Positions 8,150 through 14,016 of a DNA stretch of 14,016 bases are shown piece by piece. Every line of letters begins with the position of its first letter. Within the stretch, counting starts at the first letter, position 1. The DNA is taken from assembly GCA_003024985.2 (NCBI GenBank), contig PXIH01S0005377.1; one strand, given 5' to 3'. The position numbers and the translations under genes are program-made. This DNA is from Euperipatoides rowelli. Taxonomy: Eukaryota > Onychophora > Udeonychophora > Euonychophora > Peripatopsidae. The notes beneath the pieces are model-generated. The model was not told the DNA's origin. It saw only the letters and a list, made by a program, of their open reading frames with translations, and ran no database searches.

Positions 8150-8500
8150 ACAGATAGTTTATCAAGCCTTAGCATCTTATCTGAAAGTGAGATTAGTTTT
8201 TAATTTTGTAGCTATGTTTTGTTATTTTTTTAAAAGAACTAGAATACCACTTTGGATGACAGCTCTGTTTTTCTAATAATAAATATTACTTTCAAAATGT
8301 AATTTTTCCCTCCCAATTAAAAGCCAAAATTCATTTAAATTTTTAAAAAATGGTTATAATGGTAGTCTACAAAGTTTAGTATGTTGCAGCTAGTAAAATT
8401 TTAAAACAGGGCAAGTACAATATATTCGGCTTGCAAAATTTTGATACACTTGTCCCACAGGGCAAATAGATTTTTTTTGGAATTATCCAGCCCTTCAAAT
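8150..8500. other. AT-rich spacer after the hAT remnant
   Basis: No coding segment is seen. It may contain the 3' untranslated part and right end of the hAT element, but no inverted repeat matching the left side was found. Short similar strings (cagggcaagtac near 8407 and cagggcaaatag near 8458) repeat about 50 bp apart. Confidence 0.4.
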
Positions 8501-8797
8501 GATTATACAATGAGGTTGTGTATGAAGATCACATATATGATTACACAAAAGCAGCTTTTGTGAGTGGTATTAATTATGTGCTATGGGGATAGCATGACAT
8601 ACAATTATGGCATCACATGCAAACAATACAATGAAACTATGTGGGTAGCATCACATACAGGGACTGCATGAGACTGTAAAACAAGAAGCATCACATAAGA
8701 TTAAACAATGAAGTTTTTTTTTAGGATGGTATCTCACAAGGATAAACAAGACTGAATAGTGTTATTCCATACGATTATACAGTACAATGAACCTGGG
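8501..8797. repeat. Degenerate minisatellite, about 40-bp units
   Basis: A motif close to gattatacaatgaa, followed by a ctgtgtgggtagcatcacatac-like string, recurs in diverged form: gattatacaatgaggttgtg at 8501, gattacaca at 8539, acaatgaaactatgtgggtagcatcacatac near 8628-8658, agcatcacataagattaaacaatgaag at 8688-8713, and gattatacagtacaatgaacctggg at 8773-8797. Spacing varies, and some units carry insertions or deletions. It is old and degraded, with no coding signal. Confidence 0.6.
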
Positions 8798-9590
8798 AAG
8801 TTTTTTTTTTATTTATAAGAACCCTTTATTTTTAAATTTTATTTAAGTACACCAATAAAATTTTATGGATTTTAATTTTTTTTTTTAAAGACATGACAAT
8901 TTAATATTCTTAGTTTTCCTACTACCGGTATGCATTGTAATAAATTTTTATTTTTAATAAACTTTTATTTTTATTTTTTATTTATTCCAAATTTTCATAC
9001 AAAGGTGCAAATTGTGAATAAATTTTTCCCTTATGACAAAATCATTAAATAATGAAAAAAAAAAAAAAACAATATATTCGACTAGATCTTTAAAATTACA
9101 AATTACACAACCTTAAAGCACCAACAGTTCAAAATCAAGCACTTACTGGTGCCAAACATTAAAAATTGGCACCAAACACACACATGACGACTAAATAGCA
9201 GGTTTCTTTTCATCCAAGAAAAGTGGGACTTTTGTGTTATATCATGTTACACTGTTGGTTCCTGTGTGTCTTAAATGATTATTTTCTTTAAACTAAAAAT
9301 ATAAAAATTTACAGTAAGGTGTCATGAGATAAAATGCTGCAATCTAATTGGATGGCGGTGTCCTTCATACTTCAGACTTGGAACAGGGCACTAGCCCTAC
9401 TCATATACTGTATTATTATGTACATATATACACTTTTATAAATATATTTAAAAACATATATAAATATAATATACTGTATACACAGTATAGGCTATACACA
9501 AATTATATACTACATTTAGTATATCATACATATTAACACAATATTGCATAGTTTAGCAAGATGAAAAAATTTAAAAGTAGGAAAAATAAT
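8798..9590. other. AT-rich spacer with hairpin and poly-A tract
   Basis: Contains a 15-base A run near 9054-9068, a perfect hairpin at 9147-9174 and an AT-rich stretch at 9400-9540 with tatactgta-type palindromes (atactgt/acagtat arms at 9471-9488). An open frame at 9348-9536 is composed of this low-complexity AT sequence and is not believable as a gene. Confidence 0.6.
9147..9174. repeat. Perfect short inverted repeat (hairpin)
   Basis: Arms tggtgccaa (9147-9155) and ttggcacca (9166-9174) enclose a 10-base AT-rich loop. There is no T run after it. It may be chance, or the core of a small palindromic element. Confidence 0.6.
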
Positions 9591-9593
9591 TGT

Positions 9594-10124
9594 TTAAAAA
9601 TTGACTATTAAAACGAATAGCTCATACTCAAAAATGTCAATACAATAATAAATTAACGCGTGAGGTAGTCCTTGATCTTTTAAAAGGTCACAATTAACAG
9701 CCAGAGGTAAGACAGTTTCACCTTTTTTTACATTGGCAAAATGTATTTTTTCTCCTAGTGATATATCAAAAATATAATCACTTTTTAATTTTAAATTGTT
9801 AAAGAACAGAAGAAATGAAAAAACAGTCTGCAATATTTATCATAATTAAGATTGGTAAACTCTAACAGGTGTTGTTATGTGTAAGATATTTCCTAGACTT
9901 AGTAAATGAATTTCAGCTGCTTGCTTAACCTTGATTTCCATTCTATAATCAGCCTGAGGGAGATATTCTAATATGAAGGGCGGGGAAAAACAGTAAATAA
10001 AAGCTATAAATATAACAAATTTAAATGACACCGATTTATAACAACACACCTTTATGCTACAACAAAAAGAATAACATTGTAAACAAGGTGTCAATAGTTT
10101 TGGTATTTCACTTTTGCTGCTCAC
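9594..10124 (-). other. Two neighbouring open minus-strand segments, unassigned
   Basis: On the minus strand, 9846-10124 (92 codons) and 9594-9833 (79 codons) are open in AT-rich DNA where stops are expected often. Parts read like ordinary protein rather than AT noise: ADYRMEIKVKQAAEIHLLSL in the first and KKGETVLPLAVNCDLLKDQG in the second. A pyrimidine-rich stretch ending in attag precedes the first part (near 9970-9990 on the minus strand), and atcactag precedes the second part, so both could be exon starts after introns. I do not recognise a family, the rest of each frame is hydrophobic, low-complexity sequence, and no donor site is convincing. Chance open frames remain the simpler explanation. 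Confidence 0.22.
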
Positions 10125-10870
10125 AGTTTAATCTAATGCAACTGATAATTCTTAATATTTTTGAGATAATTTTAATAATTATAAAGTTTAACTTCAGCTG
10201 CAAAAATCAACTTTCTTGGGAAGCTAATATATTGGATATACAGTACACCAATTTGTAGGTGATATACAGAAATCAAGATCTATAATTATAAACTGTGATA
10301 GTGACACCTAGGAAGTCATGTATGAAACAAAAATTCAAGCTTTCTATTTGGGGTGGACTAAATATTTTGATGAGCAGCTCACTAAAGGCTTATAATTAAG
10401 GTATTCAGATTTGTGAAAAGAAAAAGTAGTACCGGTACATTGTTTTATTTTGCAGGAAGGGGTGGGAGATCAGCGTCACTTAAAATATAAACTTTCAGAA
10501 AAATTTTATATGAATTATTTTTTTAAAAAAAAATTAGTTTAAAAAAACTCTACAATTTTAATTTTTGACATATTTTTCATTTGAATTTTTATTGTTATTG
10601 ATCTTTTTTTTTTTTAAGTATATTTTAAAATTGCTTACAAGTATAGCTAAAATTTAACCTGGACTGCTGTTATTTACAGACAAAGTTTCAATGGTGAATG
10701 TAATTTTGGCTTTTTACAATTCCAAAAATCATTGACAAAACTCTTTACAATAAATTAATGAAATTATTTGTTGAAAGTGGTATAAATATGTACAATAAAA
10801 GAAAAGCAGTACAAAGTAAGTATAGCCTACTTCCTGCAAATCAGTATAAATAATCTCAAATACAATACTG
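10125..10870. other. AT-rich spacer
   Basis: No recognisable coding segment. It has long T/A runs (10502-10545, 10604-10616) and a 10-bp palindrome gtaccggtac at 10429-10438. The open frame at 10025-10258 on the plus strand is low-complexity and unsupported. Confidence 0.6.
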
Positions 10871-10872
10871 CC

Positions 10873-11103
10873 GATAGTAGCAGTAGGGATAGTCGATAGT
10901 AGTAGGGATAGTCAATAGTAGTAGCAGGGATAGTCAATAGTAGTAGTAGGGATAGTCAATAGTAGTAGTAGGGATAGTCAATAGTAGTAATAGGGATAGT
11001 CAATAGTAGTAGTAGAGATAGTTGATAGTAGTAGGAATAGTCGATAGTAGTAAGGATAGTCGATAGAAGTAGGGATAGTCGATAACTAGTAGTAGGGATA
11101 GTT
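10873..11103. repeat. 19/22-bp minisatellite, about 11 units
   Basis: Units read atagtcaatagtagtagtaggg (22 bp) or atagtcgatagtagtaggg (19 bp), differing by one gta triplet. The 22-bp units with gtcaat are grouped in the middle (about 10910-11020), and the 19-bp units with gtcgat or gttgat lie on both sides. One unit near 11090 has an extra insertion (gataactagtagtaggg). The last unit fades into gataguug-like diverged sequence, written gatagttgtcag in the DNA, at about 11097-11108. Confidence 0.93.
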
Positions 11104-11760
11104 GTCAGAACTTGTCACTATATTTTAATGTCAGCTAAAGCTAAAGCTGATCCAAATCAAAATTTGATACTATTTCTTTTTCTTTACTAAAAGATAACTT
11201 TCTTCAAAAGTTTGTGACATTTTCAACGTTTTTAGCACCAAAATATCTAAATTTCTGACAATTTTATTATGTAGTTTTATTTCAGTATTTCAACTTAAAA
11301 GTCGATGAATTTTGAAAATACTAATTTACTACTAAAATGAAATATACTGTAGTTTAGAAAGCTTTTATTTATTGTTATTTACATTAATTCATGTTAGAGA
11401 TTAAAACTTTAACACAAAAACAGATTTGCACATTACTAAATATGCAGGAAGAAGTTCAAGATCTTGAAATCAATTTTACCATCAAAGAAAATATCTTAGT
11501 GTGGCAAAATGTATCGCTGGTACAAAAGATAATAAACCTAAAAAGCAACCTTAAAATACTGGGCCATGCCGGGTAGTTTCTATACAAATTGACAGTTTAC
11601 AAGCATAGATTGCGAAATTTTACAGACGGGCGTATTAAAACTAAAAAAATTTGAAATCGAAATTAACTCTTAAAATGCCGGGTACTTCAGCTAGTAACTG
11701 ATAAAAATAAAAGTTTGAAGAAAACTAAACAAAGGTTAATGATTGGGGGGGGGGGGGAAT
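11104..11760. other. AT-rich spacer with a G run and a repeated ccgggta motif
   Basis: No gene is recognised. The open frame at 11391-11576 shows no family motif. atgccgggta occurs twice (11567-11576 and 11675-11684), each preceded by a cttaaaa stretch. A run of 13 G lies at 11745-11757, just before the LINE remnant. Confidence 0.5.
11660..11694 (+). mobile_element. Possible Helitron-like 3' end
   Basis: The string gccgggtacttcagctag ends in ctag followed by t. Helitrons end in CTRR, usually preceded by a short hairpin, and insert between A and T. A related upstream copy (tactgggccatgccgggta, 11558-11576) can form an imperfect hairpin. The 3' copy itself has lost the left arm, and no 5' TC end was located, so this is weak. 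Confidence 0.25.
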
Positions 11761-11790
11761 TAAATTATAGCAATAAAAGAAAAAGATTAT

Positions 11791-12602
11791 ACCATTATTA
11801 GAAATAGAGAACTTATTGTCCAAAGAGGGGAAGAATTTTAAAAGACACTCAATCAAGATGGATCTGATAATACTAACATTAAGTGGGAGGGTCTAAAAGC
11901 CAAAAATTATTCGATACAACGATTGATGTACCATACCGGATATACAAACAGAAGTGAAGCATGAATTGAAATTTGAAACACATGAAGAATTGAAACCACT
12001 AACTTGGTGTTTACAGAATACTTAAAACAAAGAAAATTACTAATTGATTGAAGTAATGCTATACTAATATTGTATACAAAAGAATATCTTGAAATTACAA
12101 ACATATAAGCTTGTTACCAGTCAATTTATAAAATTTTCATCAAGGTTCTGACAGATTGCAAAAAAAAAAAAGGATAGGATGAGGCTCAATGAAAAGAACA
12201 AGCATGTTTCAAGAGTGTACTACGTGTACCATGGACCACCCACAAGTAGTATGAAAAGTCAATAAAACATGCAATGAATATAAACTTCCCCTTTACACAG
12301 GACTTTTTGACTGAAAAAGCCTTTGATTCAATATACTCAAATTGTTTTGGATGCTTTAAAAAGACAAGGTATTAATAGAGCATACATTGATTTGATCAAC
12401 AATATATAAACTTATTAGAAGATAACATCCACAGTGTGACTACATAAAGATACCATCAATGAGATCCAAATCCAAAAAGGAGTTTGTCAAGGTGATACAA
12501 TCTCTCCAAAGTTATTTACAGCTAAACTTGAAGTCTTTAGAAGTCTAGATTGGGAACATACTGGATTACGAATACATGGAGCCTATTTGAGCAATTTGAA
12601 AA
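11791..12602 (+). pseudogene. RTE-type LINE reverse transcriptase pseudogene (fragment)
   Basis: Part of the endonuclease-RT protein of a non-LTR retrotransposon, RTE-type by motifs. Blocks: 11791-11874, RNRELIVQRGEEF and then a stop at 11839 where a tyrosine is usual; 12007-12160, VFTEYLKQRK (a tga at 12049 at the usual tryptophan), EITN and YKIFIKVLTD; 12180-12300, MKRTSMFQECTT and TMDH, then CNEYKLPLYTG; 12310-12345, EKAFDS, with the first RT catalytic aspartate at 12325-12327; 12338-12408, VLDALKRQGINRAYI; 12461-12602, GVCQGDTISPKLFTA and LDWEHTGLRIHGAYLSNLK. At least five frame changes and several stops break it. It ends just where FADD should follow, because another LINE fragment begins there. 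The endonuclease domain and 3' end are absent. Confidence 0.85.
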
Positions 12603-12869
12603 AGTTATTGTAAATAGGCTTAAATTACATTTGTTTAGCATTGAATTATTTCCCTCCGATATGCATAGTTTTTTAGAGAAAAGATCTACTATTACAAATC
12701 TAACAGAACTTAGCTTTAAAATGGTCAATAATGACATACATGGAGTTACAACAGATATTATTTACATAGATTTAAAATCAGCTTATGATACCATTGATCT
12801 AGAATTACTTTAAAAAAAATGGTTAAATTTAATTTTCCTGATTATATAATTTGGTTTAATAATAATTAC

Positions 12870-13080
12870 TAGTAATCCAGTGTTGGTCGAAATTCGACCA
12901 ATAAGAAAATTTCCTTTGTAAAAAGCCGTCCAACGCTAAACAATGAATGTTTTAATTTTATATATAAATTTTAGCTCATTGTACTCCCTCTCCATATAAA
13001 CTTTAACTCTGCCAAATCTCACACTCCTCCGTGCGCTCAATATGCTTAAAAAGGGATCCAAAGTTTTCCCTTCACGTTAC
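12870..13080. mobile_element. Possible small insertion inside the CR1-like LINE
   Basis: The RT reading stops after FPDYIIWF and resumes at about 13085 with the segment before the PQG motif, leaving about 200 bp unexplained. Its start holds a perfect palindrome (attactagtaat at 12865-12876) and a 9-bp-arm inverted repeat, ttggtcgaa/ttcgaccaa, at 12883-12901. No clear target duplication was found, so simple decay remains possible. Confidence 0.3.
12883..12901. repeat. Perfect 9-bp inverted repeat with 1-base centre
   Basis: ttggtcgaa and ttcgaccaa around a single a. A diverged inverted partner of the surrounding agtgttggtcg exists at 12929-12939 (cgtccaacgct, two mismatches). Confidence 0.7.
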
Positions 13081-14016
13081 ATTAATATATAAGATTTTAA
13101 TAAGTAAATCAGATGCTCACAGTATTAATAGAGGCTTGCCACAAGGGAATGTTTTAGCCTCTTTTTTGTTTAATATTTTTATCGCTGATATAGTTTCTAA
13201 ATTTAAAGCTAACACAGTATATGCTGACAACAAAATTTGTTAAAGGAATAAGTGGTATACAAATGCTATTGATTTAAATAATTTATTAGCTGAATTTGTA
13301 AGTATATGTGAAGAAAACAAACATTATTTATGACAAAACAAATGTTATACATTTTGTTGAGAAAAATATTAACTGATTATTCAATCAAAGGATTTAAGTT
13401 GAAAAAAACAATTTGTGTAAAAGACTTAATTTTTTATGATAAAGAGTTAAATTTTGATCATCAAATTAATAATATATTAAAATCAAAAAAGTTTTTGACT
13501 TTATTACAAACAATCTAAAAACTTTTGAATTAATATATGACTATTACATCCAACCTGTTATTGATTATGGTTCTGTTTATTTTTTATAGGCTGGATAAGA
13601 TTAAAAAAAATTTGGACAAAACTTTTAGATCTTTTTCTAAAAGAGTAAGATGTCTAAAAGGACTAAAATATGAACAAAGAATAAAAAATGTAAATTTGCT
13701 AAAACCTAGCTTAAGGTTTGTAAGAAATGACTTCGTCAAATACAAAGAAATCTTAATAAAAAAGAATATTAAGTATTTTGTTCTAAACAATAGAGTGAAC
13801 TTTAGAAAACAAATATCAAATAAGAACATCCTTTTGTAAAAGTTAACTCTATTTTAAATCAGCCTTTAGAAGACATACAGTATATCATTTTGGAACAATA
13901 TTCCCAAAGATTTTTTCGATTTGAATTTTAAAAATTTTAAAAACAGATTAAACTGTAATTTGAAGGAGTGGAATGAATCTGAATTCTAAAAAATGCACTT
14001 TTATATACAATTTGTC

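Larger units (their letters stand above)
12595..13989 (+). pseudogene. CR1/Jockey-type LINE reverse transcriptase pseudogene (3' part)
   Basis: C-terminal two thirds of an RT from a different non-LTR retrotransposon, CR1/Jockey-like by motif order. Blocks: 12595-12810, FEKVIVNRLKLHL, FLEKRSTITNLTEL and IDLKSAYDTID; 12819-12869, FPDYIIWF; 13085-13333, SINRGLPQGNVLASFLFNIF and VYADNK, with an in-frame taa at 13241; 13330-13518, LNFDHQINNILKS; 13518-13586, YYIQPVIDYGSVY; 13591-13839, LDKIKKNLDK to a taa at 13837; 13879-13989, FWNNIPKDFF and NFKNFKNRL, the usual WN-x-P and FK end. The active site is YADN instead of YADD, a single g to a change. About 200 bp between 12872 and 13080 do not match RT and may be an insertion. 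The final taa at 13987 is probably the original ORF end. Confidence 0.83.

Noticed and set aside
10025-10258. 77-codon open frame on the plus strand
   Set aside because: Low-complexity Ile/Asn/Phe-rich translation typical of AT-rich non-coding DNA.
10873-11103. CRISPR array
   Set aside because: Units are contiguous with no spacers, and the DNA is eukaryotic in character. It is a minisatellite.
11391-11576. 61-codon open frame on the plus strand
   Set aside because: No family motif. Its end overlaps the ccgggta repeat motif, so it is likely a chance frame.
11745-11757. G-quadruplex
   Set aside because: A single 13-base G run without separate G tracts. More likely a homopolymer slippage tract.
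12550-12594. N-terminal part of the open frame at 12550-12813 as CR1-like protein
   Set aside because: These bases encode the RTE fragment in another frame (the WEHTGLRIHGAY segment). Only the part after about 12595 matches the second LINE.
13584-13829. 81-codon open frame on the minus strand
   Set aside because: Shadow of the CR1-like LINE C-terminal region.

Overview
The window is AT-rich eukaryotic DNA, most likely from an invertebrate animal. This rests on the mix of element families (hAT DNA transposons, a Ty3/gypsy LTR element, RTE-type and CR1/Jockey-type LINEs), on base composition, and on the lack of bacterial gene organisation. I cannot name the species. No intact gene is visible. 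Almost everything recognisable is a decayed mobile element or a tandem repeat, and one base is ambiguous (N at 4219).

Layout. 1-147: 15-bp tandem repeat, running off the left edge. 148-1214: AT-rich spacer. 1223-1993: a non-autonomous hAT-type element with 13-bp perfect terminal inverted repeats and a perfect 8-bp target duplication. 2708-8149: a broken hAT transposase gene split in two by a decayed Ty3/gypsy retrotransposon (3447-7560) with short LTRs, a PBS candidate, gag, protease, RT-RNase H, integrase and a polypurine tract. Its 3' LTR lies in a 150-bp, almost identical tandem duplication. 8501-8797: degenerate repeats of about 40 bp. 8798-10870: AT-rich spacer with a hairpin and two open minus-strand segments of unknown meaning. 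10873-11103: 19/22-bp minisatellite. 11104-11760: spacer with a possible Helitron-like 3' end. 11791-12602: RTE-type LINE reverse transcriptase fragment. 12595-13989: CR1/Jockey-type LINE reverse transcriptase fragment abutting it, with a possible ~200-bp insertion.

The elements give a relative history. The hAT transposase gene was there before the gypsy element, which inserted into it in the same orientation. The two gypsy LTRs differ by about nine substitutions and a 3-bp indel by eye, whereas the two copies of the 3' LTR duplication differ at only two positions, so the duplication is much younger. I do not see a new functional system. The best-supported observations are the exact hAT footprint, the nested insertion, the LTR duplication and the fused LINE fragments.
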